This document shows positions 13,585-19,292 of a DNA stretch of 19,292 bases, one piece after another; the first letter of the stretch is position 1, and every line of letters starts with the position of its first letter. Below the pieces are notes generated by a model, which ran no database searches, was not told the DNA's origin, and saw only the letters and a list, made by a program, of their open reading frames with translations. This DNA comes from QHBQ01 sp038230695 (GTDB taxonomy: Bacteria; Chloroflexota; Chloroflexia; QHBQ01): the NCBI GenBank assembly GCA_038230695.1, contig JBBRMT010000072.1, forward strand, positions 1 to 19,292. Reading direction: 5' to 3'. Made by a program: the position numbers and the translations under genes.

Positions 13585-13961
13585 TTGATTAAGTACATTT
13601 CGATCACCACTGTCTACGTCGGCGATATGGACAAGGCCGGGATTTCTACACCCACGCGCTCGGCTTCGAGCTAATCACCGACGACGCGCAGAGTATACCC
13701 GGCTTGCGCTGGCTGCAGGTTGTACCGAAAGGGGCGCAAACCAGCATCAATCTCTACCCCTCCGACAACCCCGACCAGCTTGGACACTTCTCTGGCCTCT
13801 TCCTGGTTACCGAGGATATGACTACCACCTACAGCGAAATGGTCGCCAACGGGGTCAACTTCACCCAGCCGCCCACTGAGCAACCCTACGGCATCGAGGC
13901 CAAGTTTGTTGATCAGGACAACACCAGCTTCGTGCTGCTCCAACCACCAACACGGGACTAA
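13585..13961 (+). pseudogene. VOC-family protein 2, frameshifted
   Basis: A TTG at 13585 (GGGAG 6 bases upstream) opens the frame IKYISITTVYVGDMDKAG, which then shifts and stops at TAA in 13673-13675. The rest of the protein (FYTHALGFELITDDAQSIPGLRW onward) continues in the +1 frame to 13961. The paralogues read DKAMDFYVNKLGF and DRARDFYVNKLGF; restoring one base near 13639-13641 gives DKAGDFYTHALGF and an intact protein of 125 residues. The loss is in a G run, so a sequencing error is possible. Otherwise it is a recent pseudogene, since the rest has no other damage. Confidence 0.8.
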
Positions 13962-13975
13962 GAAAGGAAAAAGCG

Positions 13976-14356
13976 ATGATTAAGGATCTGCCAATCGCCA
14001 CCATCTACGTGAGCGATCAGGACCGCGCCCGCGACTTCTACGTGAATAAACTGGGTTTCAAGACTGAAGAGGCCCCAATGCCGGGGGGGATGCGCTGGGT
14101 GGTGGTCTGGCCGGAGGGATCGGCGACTGCGTTTACCTTGATGCCGCCCACCTCGGCTGAGGAACACGTCGGGGTTGCCACCGGCTTCGTCTTTTCCAGC
14201 AACAATCTGGAAGCCGATTACCAGGAGATGACCGCGAAGGGCGTAAAGTTCACGATGCCGCCCACCAACCAGGGTTGGGGTATGTTCAGTGAGTTCGAGG
14301 ATGACGACGGCAATCGCATCGGCCTGTCGCAGACAAGCAATGCGCAGCAAGACTGA
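13976..14356 (+). CDS. VOC-family (glyoxalase-fold) protein 3
   Basis: This 126-residue protein is the third paralogue, with IATIYVSDQDRARDFYVNKLGF at the N-terminus and FEDDDGNRIGLSQ at the C-terminus. AAAGGA lies 8 bases before the ATG and 14 bases separate it from the second gene, so they share a transcript. As in the first copy, a His in strand 1 is missing. The substrate is unknown. Confidence 0.87.
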   Translation: MIKDLPIATIYVSDQDRARDFYVNKLGFKTEEAPMPGGMRWVVVWPEGSATAFTLMPPTSAEEHVGVATGFVFSSNNLEADYQEMTAKGVKFTMPPTNQGWGMFSEFEDDDGNRIGLSQTSNAQQD

Positions 14357-14389
14357 TAACCGACGAGATGCCGACATAGTTATAGCAAA

Positions 14390-14517
14390 AAGCCCCCAGC
14401 GGGGGTGGGGGGAGAATCTTGACCTGTACTAATGCCGAAATATGTGCAAAGGCACAAAGCTCCATTAGGCATTGACACACTTCGTGCTTTCTCCCCCAAC
14501 CCCCGCTGGGGGCTTAG
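14390..14517. mobile_element. MITE/REP-doublet-like element, copy B
   Basis: TIRs at 14390-14416 and 14489-14517 match copies A and C. The interior has TAATGCCG and GCATTGACACACTTCG as in copy A. It lies between convergent genes (VOC 3 and the ion channel), where its hairpins could act as a two-way terminator. Confidence 0.65.
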
Positions 14518-14560
14518 TTGATCAAGTTTCGGTACGTGCTTACCTTAGCACCATGACGCT

Positions 14561-14609
14561 GCAACATTCTCAACCAAACCCCCGCTGGGGGTTTAGTTGA
14601 TCAAGTTTC
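14561..14609. repeat. Solitary right-end of the same element family
   Basis: ACATTCTCAACCAAACCCCC, GCT, GGGGG then TTAGTTGATCAAGTTTCG repeats the right TIR and 18-bp flank of copy B (14514-14531) 78 bp further on. The preceding GCGCTGCA-like bases resemble copy C, so it is the remains of another element. Confidence 0.6.
14576..14594 (-). terminator. Candidate terminator of the ion channel gene
   Basis: AAACCCCC, loop AGC/GCT, GGGGGTTT is a perfect 8-bp stem 46 bases after the channel stop; the minus-strand tail GGTTG is weakly T-rich. Confidence 0.45.
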
Positions 14610-14640
14610 GATGTTTCATGCTACGCCAACTTCAGCCGCT

Positions 14641-15810
14641 TTAGTCTTCGACCACCACGCGACGGCCACTACGGATGCTGAGGGTGGGTTCGGGCTTCTG
14701 GGCGGGGTCTACCGGCAGCGCCTCGGCCTGGCCCCAGGCGGTGGTCTGCCAGTTGTCGGTGGCATCGGGTGAGGGCAGCCAGGGGGGTAGGTCGAGCAGC
14801 AGGTGGCTGGCGAGCGAGTAGACGTAAGGCTCATACAGCGCCCGCAACTCGGCCAGGCGCAGGTTGTCGAGGAACTCGGTATGTGGCTGCAAGCCCCCGG
14901 CAGTCAACTCGGCACGCAGGTGGTCAAGAGTATCGGGGTTTAGCCGCGCCAGGCTGGACAGGCGGGGCGCGGTGCTGAAGATCTGGGCGAGGTCAACCGC
15001 AGCGTGGCGGGCCATCGCAAAGGTGCGTCGCGCCTGTAGCACAGGGATACCTTCGATGCCCACGATGATCAGGGTGCAAGCATCGAGGACCATAGTTAGG
15101 GCAGCTACCCACGACTGGTTTTCATGCTGGGAGCGGAAATAGGCCAGCGCGGGGTAGGAGATATGGCTCTCCAACAGTTCCGCCGACCAGCGTTCCCATT
15201 CGAGCAGCACATCGTTGACCGCTGCGGGGTCGCCATCCTCAGAGTAGCGGCGCAACAACTCGCTGGCGGTGGGCGGCGAACCGGCCTGCCCATCGAGCAG
15301 CGATACGCTGATCTCGCGTTTGGAGAATGACTGATAGAAGGTGGGGACGTAGCCAATCACCAGCGCGAGGAAGCCGAAGCCGGTGCCGGTTTCCAGCACG
15401 GCAATAACGCGGCCCGCACCAGTGGTGGGGGCAACATCGCCATAGCCGAGGGTGAAATAGGTAACGCCACTCTGGTAGAGCAGGGTGCCAAAGCCCTCGA
15501 TGCCGGTGGTCATCTGCCCGCCGAACGCCCATTGCATACCAGCGAAGCCGACAATAAGCACCACTGTCCACGTAACCAGCAGCAGGATCAGGGATAGCGG
15601 GCCATAGAAGCTGAGGAAGGTTTCGCGCCTACCGCTCGACTTGATGCGTCTTCCCAAAGCCGACCACGGCTTCCAGCTAAAGAAATAGAACAGGCTGGTG
15701 AGCCGATAACGCTGCTGAATGCGGCGGGGTAGAATAATCGTCTCAAAGGCATCGAGCAACACCACAAAGATAAGAAAAGCACTGACCAGCGCCACCAATA
15801 TCTGCAACAC
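14641..15810 (-). CDS. Two-TM potassium-type ion channel with C-terminal cytoplasmic domain
   Basis: This 389-residue protein has an N-terminal TM (about 2-25), a pore-flanking TM (72-95), a pore loop with the selectivity filter TLGYGD (120-125) and a following TM (about 134-157). The filter matches K+ channels of the ion_trans_2 type. The 230-residue C-terminal part is soluble and mostly helical (about 165-389), with no RCK nucleotide-binding GxGxxG motif, so its ligand or gating partner is unknown. The start is GTG with AGGAGG 6 bases upstream. It is downstream of minE but separated by a terminator, so it is probably its own unit. Confidence 0.87.
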   Translation of the reverse strand: MLQILVALVSAFLIFVVLLDAFETIILPRRIQQRYRLTSLFYFFSWKPWSALGRRIKSSGRRETFLSFYGPLSLILLLVTWTVVLIVGFAGMQWAFGGQMTTGIEGFGTLLYQSGVTYFTLGYGDVAPTTGAGRVIAVLETGTGFGFLALVIGYVPTFYQSFSKREISVSLLDGQAGSPPTASELLRRYSEDGDPAAVNDVLLEWERWSAELLESHISYPALAYFRSQHENQSWVAALTMVLDACTLIIVGIEGIPVLQARRTFAMARHAAVDLAQIFSTAPRLSSLARLNPDTLDHLRAELTAGGLQPHTEFLDNLRLAELRALYEPYVYSLASHLLLDLPPWLPSPDATDNWQTTAWGQAEALPVDPAQKPEPTLSIRSGRRVVVED

Positions 15811-15857
15811 AGTTATCCTCCTAAGCCATAACCTGCTCCTAGTAAAATCATTGCTGT

Positions 15858-15863
15858 ATTATA
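15858..15863 (-). promoter_or_regulatory. Possible -10 of the ion channel gene
   Basis: TATAAT on the minus strand lies about 48 bases upstream of the GTG. No good -35 is present: the expected place is the terminator stem of the min operon. Confidence 0.4.
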
Positions 15864-15870
15864 CCAAATT

Positions 15871-15897
15871 AAAGAAAAAAGCCCCCAACGGAGGCTT
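15871..15897 (-). terminator. Rho-independent terminator of the min operon
   Basis: On the minus strand AAGCCTCC, GTT, GGGGGCTT is followed by TTTTTTCTTT. It is about 95 bases after the minE stop. Confidence 0.75.
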
Positions 15898-15960
15898 CTT
15901 GCATCGGTGCAACTTCAGTCGCCACGACCTTCCCACCTCATGGAGAGGCGAGTCGTAATA

Positions 15961-15990
15961 CTCAGCACTCAAACCTCAAACCTCAGCACT
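15961..15990 (-). repeat. Heptamer array after minE
   Basis: On the minus strand GTGCTGA, GGTTTGA, GGTTTGA, GTGCTGA follow the minE TAA by about 2 bases; a mixed array of two unit types. Confidence 0.75.
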
Positions 15991-15992
15991 GC

Positions 15993-16268
15993 TTAGGTTC
16001 GCGCCCGCTTTACCGGGATGTTGGCGGTCAGTTTGTCGAACTTCTCGCCTTTGGTCAGGTTGAACTCCACGCCCTCTGGCTCAATCTCCACATACTTGCT
16101 GATCACGGCAACCAGTTCGGCGCGGATGGCATCCATCACCTCCGGTGGCAGGTTGACCCGATCCTGCACCAGCACTACCTGCAAGCGTTGCTTGGCGGCA
16201 TGAGCGGGCGTGCCGACCCATTCCGAGGGGCGTTCGCGGCCCAGCAGTCTGTTCCAGAAGCCCATCAT
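15993..16268 (-). CDS. minE: Cell division topological specificity factor MinE
   Basis: MinE stimulates the MinD ATPase and drives Min oscillation that keeps the septum at mid-cell. The 91-residue protein has the amphipathic N-terminus MGFWNRLLGRERPS, the MinD-contact helix AAKQRLQVVLVQDR (24-37) and the C-terminal topological domain with IRAELVAVISKYVEI. Its ATG overlaps the minD TGA by 4 bases, so translation is coupled. Confidence 0.93.
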   Translation of the reverse strand: MMGFWNRLLGRERPSEWVGTPAHAAKQRLQVVLVQDRVNLPPEVMDAIRAELVAVISKYVEIEPEGVEFNLTKGEKFDKLTANIPVKRART

Positions 16269-17089
16269 ACCCTCCTACTGCGGTGACTGCTGCTGCCACC
16301 ACCGAATAGATTGCCCAGCCGCGCCATCAGCCCAGGCCGCTCCTCCAGATCCATCAGCGGCACCTGTTCGCCGAGGATGCGACGGGCGATGTTATTATAG
16401 GCTAGCCCGGCCCGTGAACTCTTGTCGTAGACGGCTGGTTCGCCGCGATTGGTGCTGGTGATGATCGCCTCATCGTCTGGCACAATGCCGAGCAGGTCAA
16501 TCGCCAGAATGTCAATCACATCCTGCTGGCTCATCATGTCGCCCCGCGCCACCATGCGCGGCTTGATGCGATTGAGGATCAGGCGGGGCAGGTGCAGGCC
16601 GTAAGCCTCGACCAGCCCGATGATGCGGTCAGCATCGCGCACCGCTGACACCTCCGGAGTGGTGACGATGATCACATCGTCGGCTCCGGCGATGGCGTTG
16701 CGAAAGCCCTGCTCGATACCAGCGGGCGAGTCCACCAGCACATAATCGAACTCAGTCTTCAGAAAGTTGCAGAGTTGCTGCATCTGCTCCGGACTGACTG
16801 CGTTCTTGTCGCGAGTCTGCGCCGCTGGCAGCAGGGCAAGCTCCGGCAGGCGTTTGTCCTTAATCAACGCCTGGCGGGGACGGCAGCGGCCCTCCACCAC
16901 GTCCACAATATCGTAGACAATGCGGTTCTCCAACCCCATCACCACATCGAGATTACGCAGGCCAATGTCGGCATCGAGTACCGCCACCTTCTTGCCCTGC
17001 ATTGCAATTGCGGTGCCGAGGTAGGCAGTGGTGGTGGTCTTGCCCACCCCACCCTTACCGCTAGTTATCGTGATTACGCGACCAGCCAT
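16265..17089 (-). CDS. minD: Septum site-determining ATPase MinD
   Basis: MinD binds the membrane as an ATP dimer and recruits MinC. The 274-residue protein has the deviant Walker A GKGGVGKT (11-18, signature Lys12), LDADIGLRNLD (38-48), VDSPAGIEQGF and the C-terminal amphipathic membrane-targeting helix around GLMARLGNLFGG (253-264). The ribosome-binding site is a weak GGGGG run. It follows minC on the same strand, 135 bases away. Confidence 0.96.
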   Translation of the reverse strand: MAGRVITITSGKGGVGKTTTTAYLGTAIAMQGKKVAVLDADIGLRNLDVVMGLENRIVYDIVDVVEGRCRPRQALIKDKRLPELALLPAAQTRDKNAVSPEQMQQLCNFLKTEFDYVLVDSPAGIEQGFRNAIAGADDVIIVTTPEVSAVRDADRIIGLVEAYGLHLPRLILNRIKPRMVARGDMMSQQDVIDILAIDLLGIVPDDEAIITSTNRGEPAVYDKSSRAGLAYNNIARRILGEQVPLMDLEERPGLMARLGNLFGGGSSSHRSRRV

Positions 17090-17112
17090 CTTGCCCCCTT
17101 CGGGTAATGTTT

Positions 17113-17219
17113 AATGGTGAATGCTAAATGGGGTGGCCGTAAGCTGAACCATGCGCACTCACCCCAACCTACGATTATTCACCGTTCACAATTTACCATT
17201 TACCATTTACCATTTACCA
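17113..17219 (-). repeat. Inverted heptamer arrays between minC and minD
   Basis: TTTACCA x4 (17192-17219) lies 5 bases from the minC stop, and a degenerate inverse (AATGGTGAATGCTAAATGG, about 17115-17133) lies near the minD start. In the mRNA they could pair imperfectly. Confidence 0.75.
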
Positions 17220-17224
17220 TTGTT

Positions 17225-18022
17225 TTATTTCCACCGCTCCACCACGATGCCGCCATCCACCACGCGGGCGGTTTCGGGGTAGGCGTGTTCGACTTCCGGC
17301 TTGTTGCCCAGGCCGAGGATGCGAACGCGACGCTTGTATGGCTCAGGGCCAGGGCCGCGCCCCGCTACTTCGGCGATGCGTAGGATGGTGGGTGCGAGGA
17401 TGAGGGCGCAGATTACCGCCTTGTCGTCGCCGCTAGCGCCAGCGTGAACCATGCCACGCAGGCTGCCCCATACCACCACATTGCCACTGGCAACCACCTC
17501 CGCGCCAGCATTGACATCGCCAACGATGCAAATATCGCCATCGTGGCGCAGCCGCTGGCCGCTACGCACCGTGCGGCGCACGAACATTGCGCTGCCAGTG
17601 ATTTCCTCGGTGGGGGTAGCGGCTAGCTCGACGTTGTGTTTGGCCGCATCTTCGTCGGGCTTGCCGCGTAGCACTGCGCCCGCCAGCCGCCCCGCCGCGC
17701 CACCCGCAAAGCTGGGCGAACGTGACTTTATCTCTAGCAGGCTGGCGGCGTGGCGGGTATCATCGGCGGCGCTGACGATAGTATCCAGAGTCATCTGGTA
17801 GCGGCCCAACGCTTCGATGAAGGTTGCCAATTGTTCGCGCCCCAGTGGTCTGCCGCCCAGGTTGGCCGTAACCTTCGCCCCGCTGAAGAAGCTCTGGTTG
17901 GCCTGCACCCGCTGATCAAACTCGGCCAGCAACTCAGCCCAGGGCATATGCTCGTCAAGCAGCACCAGCAGCCCGCCGCGCACCCCTTTGATAATCACCG
18001 CATCGCTCTGCGTGGTTGCCAT
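17225..18022 (-). CDS. minC: Septum site-determining protein MinC
   Basis: MinC inhibits FtsZ polymerisation away from mid-cell. The 265-residue protein has the N-terminal FtsZ-inhibiting domain (about 5-100) with LLDEHMPWAELLAEFDQRV, a linker, and the C-terminal beta-helix domain with RSGQRLRHDGDICIVGDVNAGAEVVASGNVVVWG split over 153-186 and AGASGDDKAVICAL. Its start follows GGGAG provided by a tandem repeat (18027 on). The order PBP2, minC, minD, minE suggests shared transcription from upstream. Confidence 0.93.
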   Translation of the reverse strand: MATTQSDAVIIKGVRGGLLVLLDEHMPWAELLAEFDQRVQANQSFFSGAKVTANLGGRPLGREQLATFIEALGRYQMTLDTIVSAADDTRHAASLLEIKSRSPSFAGGAAGRLAGAVLRGKPDEDAAKHNVELAATPTEEITGSAMFVRRTVRSGQRLRHDGDICIVGDVNAGAEVVASGNVVVWGSLRGMVHAGASGDDKAVICALILAPTILRIAEVAGRGPGPEPYKRRVRILGLGNKPEVEHAYPETARVVDGGIVVERWK

Positions 18023-18026
18023 GACT

Positions 18027-18161
18027 CCCTCACCCTAACCCTCTCCCCCGGCGGGGCGAGGGGATCTACGCCCCTCACCCTAACCCTCTACCTCGGCGCG
18101 GCGAGGGGATCTACGCCCCTCACCCTAACCCTCTACCTCGGCGCGGCAAGGGGATACATCG
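18027..18161 (+). repeat. 45-bp tandem repeat, three copies
   Basis: Copies begin at 18027, 18072 and 18117. Each has CCCTCACCCTAACCCTCT, then a GC-rich hairpin (CCTCxCC...GGCGAGG) and GATCTACGC. Copy 1 has the best stem. The first copy abuts the minC start and supplies its purine-rich ribosome-binding site. Confidence 0.85.
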
Positions 18162-18175
18162 CTACCCCGCTAATC

Positions 18176-18308
18176 TAGGCCCCCAGCGGGGGTTGGGGGA
18201 GAAATCTTGCCTCACCGCTAACGTCGAAGCAAGTGAGATAAGCCTTACCCAACTACCACGCCACTATTGCGCTGCACCATTCTCCCCCAACACCCGCTGG
18301 GGGCTTAG
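18176..18308. mobile_element. MITE/REP-doublet-like element, copy C
   Basis: TIRs at 18176-18203 and 18280-18308 match copies A and B (GGCCCCCAGCGGGGGTTGGG, GGGAGAA). The interior is less similar but begins ATCTTGCC as in the others. With the 45-bp repeats it fills the 304-bp gap 18023-18326; no gene is seen there. Confidence 0.65.
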
Positions 18309-18326
18309 TTGGTCAACATCCTGGCC

Positions 18327-19292
18327 CTACTTGAGCGTCTCGCTAAGGTTGAAGTAATACTTGTATATGTCTGCCGCCACTGGCGCGGCGTAGGTAGTGC
18401 CTTCAAGCTGGCGGCTGTTTACCTGGCCGTTGCCCGCGCCGCCCTGGATGAAGACGGTGACGGCGATCTGGGGGTTGTCGTAGGGGGCGAAGCTGGTAAA
18501 CCAGGCGTGGCTGGGGCGATATTGCTTGCCGGGCAGCGGTTCGCCAAACTCCGCCGTGCCGGTCTTGCCCGCCACTGCCAGCGTGGTATAGTTGATGCTG
18601 CGGGCGGTGCCATATACGCCATCGCCGCCAGTAACCGCGATCCGCATCCCCTGGCGCACCACCGCGAGGTTGGCGGCGCTGACCTGCACCTGGCCCAACA
18701 CCTTCGGCTGGAAGTCTTGCACCGTGCTGCCACTATGGTCGCCGCTGCTGACGCGATAGACAAGCGTGGGCTGATAGAGCGTGCCGCCGTTGGCAATCGC
18801 GGCGGTGGCGTTCACCAGTTGTAGAGGGGTAAGCAGGTCATAACCCTGACCGATCGAGCTAATCAGAGTGTCGCCCAGCGACCAGTCATCGTTGAAGTGA
18901 TCCAGCTTCCACTGGCGATCAGGCACCAGCCCGACTGCCTCATTGGGCAGTTCGATGCCGGTGGGCTGGCCCAAACCGAAGTAGTGGGCATACTGGTTGA
19001 TGCGCTCGATGCCCAGGCCGTTGAAGAAGATCGGTGTGTTGGAGTTGGGCGGCAGGAAGCGGGTGTACTGCCCGTCGGTCTCCTGCTGTTTTGGCCCGCC
19101 CAGATTGTAAAAAAATGTATCCGACGAGTCACCCAGCGCCTGCACCACATTCAGGTTCTGATTGCGGGCCAGGTTCCAGTCGTAGTAAAGGTTGGATTTG
19201 GAGTTGTCGCCGGTGTATGGCACACGAATGTAACCAGGGGTATAGTAGGTGCTATCAGGGGTGATCACCCCGCTCTGCAAGCCAGCGGAGGC
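18327..19292 (-). CDS. mrdA: Penicillin-binding protein 2 (class B transpeptidase), 3' part
   Basis: The frame is open to the window edge (321 codons visible), so the TTG at 19280 is not the start; the first visible residues ASAGLQSGVITPD are inside the transpeptidase domain. PBP2 crosslinks peptidoglycan in the elongasome. GDSSDTFFYNLG holds the second motif (SSD, fragment residues 56-58) and AGKTGTAEF the KTG motif (243-245). SIGQGYDLLTPLQLVNATAAIANGG is typical of class B PBPs. The SxxK motif lies upstream of the window. Its location before minCDE fits the usual mre/mrdA-min arrangement; mrdA is the best name, but a close class B paralogue is possible. Confidence 0.88.
   Translation of the reverse strand, partial: ASAGLQSGVITPDSTYYTPGYIRVPYTGDNSKSNLYYDWNLARNQNLNVVQALGDSSDTFFYNLGGPKQQETDGQYTRFLPPNSNTPIFFNGLGIERINQYAHYFGLGQPTGIELPNEAVGLVPDRQWKLDHFNDDWSLGDTLISSIGQGYDLLTPLQLVNATAAIANGGTLYQPTLVYRVSSGDHSGSTVQDFQPKVLGQVQVSAANLAVVRQGMRIAVTGGDGVYGTARSINYTTLAVAGKTGTAEFGEPLPGKQYRPSHAWFTSFAPYDNPQIAVTVFIQGGAGNGQVNSRQLEGTTYAAPVAADIYKYYFNLSETLK

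Noticed and set aside
13630..13680. Programmed frameshift in the second VOC gene
   Set aside because: No slippery heptamer or following structure is seen, and the paralogues need no shift.
1..19292. tRNA or rRNA genes
   Set aside because: No cloverleaf with GTTCGANTC-type T-arm and no rRNA-like conserved tract was found by eye.

Overview
The window most resembles a member of the Chloroflexota. It is GC-rich, and it combines a MurT/GatD pair, a PBP2-MinC-MinD-MinE gene order, a class A PBP with Ig-like C-terminal modules, a cytochrome b fused to a large extracytoplasmic region, and an effector-associated-domain-like module joined to TPRs. The phylum is inferred from gene content; no rRNA or other marker is present. 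No tRNA, rRNA, CRISPR array, transposase or integrase was found.

Layout: (1) 1-1029 (+) is the 3' part of a TPR protein, convergent with (2) 1446-4229 (-), a class A penicillin-binding protein. (3) 4230-4867 has no gene but four copies of a long intergenic repeat. (4) 4868-8017 (-) is a murT, lipoprotein, gatD cluster for lipid II amidation, with a duplicated leader segment between murT and the lipoprotein gene. (5) 8018-8549 is gene-free and full of palindromic elements, ending in the terminator of (6) a cytochrome b gene and a small membrane-protein gene (8550-10453, -). (7) A divergent regulatory region (10454-10707) separates these from (8) a three-gene + strand cluster (10708-12743): an FtsK-like ATPase, a two-TM protein and a small protein of unknown function. 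(9) 13108-14356 (+) holds three tandem VOC/glyoxalase-fold genes, the middle one frameshifted. (10) 14641-15810 (-) is a two-TM ion channel. (11) 15993-19292 (-) is minE, minD, minC and the 3' part of a PBP2 gene.

Much of the window deals with the cell envelope and division. PBP1 and PBP2 build peptidoglycan, MurT/GatD amidate its lipid II precursor, and MinCDE position the septum. The cytochrome b pair belongs to respiration or quinol oxidation. The FtsK-like cluster looks accessory.

The most unusual content is noncoding. At least eight arrays of different 7-bp units lie at gene edges with a consistent orientation. One array sits inside a lipoprotein start that has been duplicated with its ribosome-binding site, giving a 21-codon leader ORF and potentially competing mRNA hairpins. 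There is a family of about 130-150-bp elements with terminal inverted repeats that are themselves palindromic (REP-doublet or MITE-like). Candidate operators include an 11-bp-periodic direct repeat upstream of the cytochrome b operon and two LexA-like boxes at the FtsK-like promoter.
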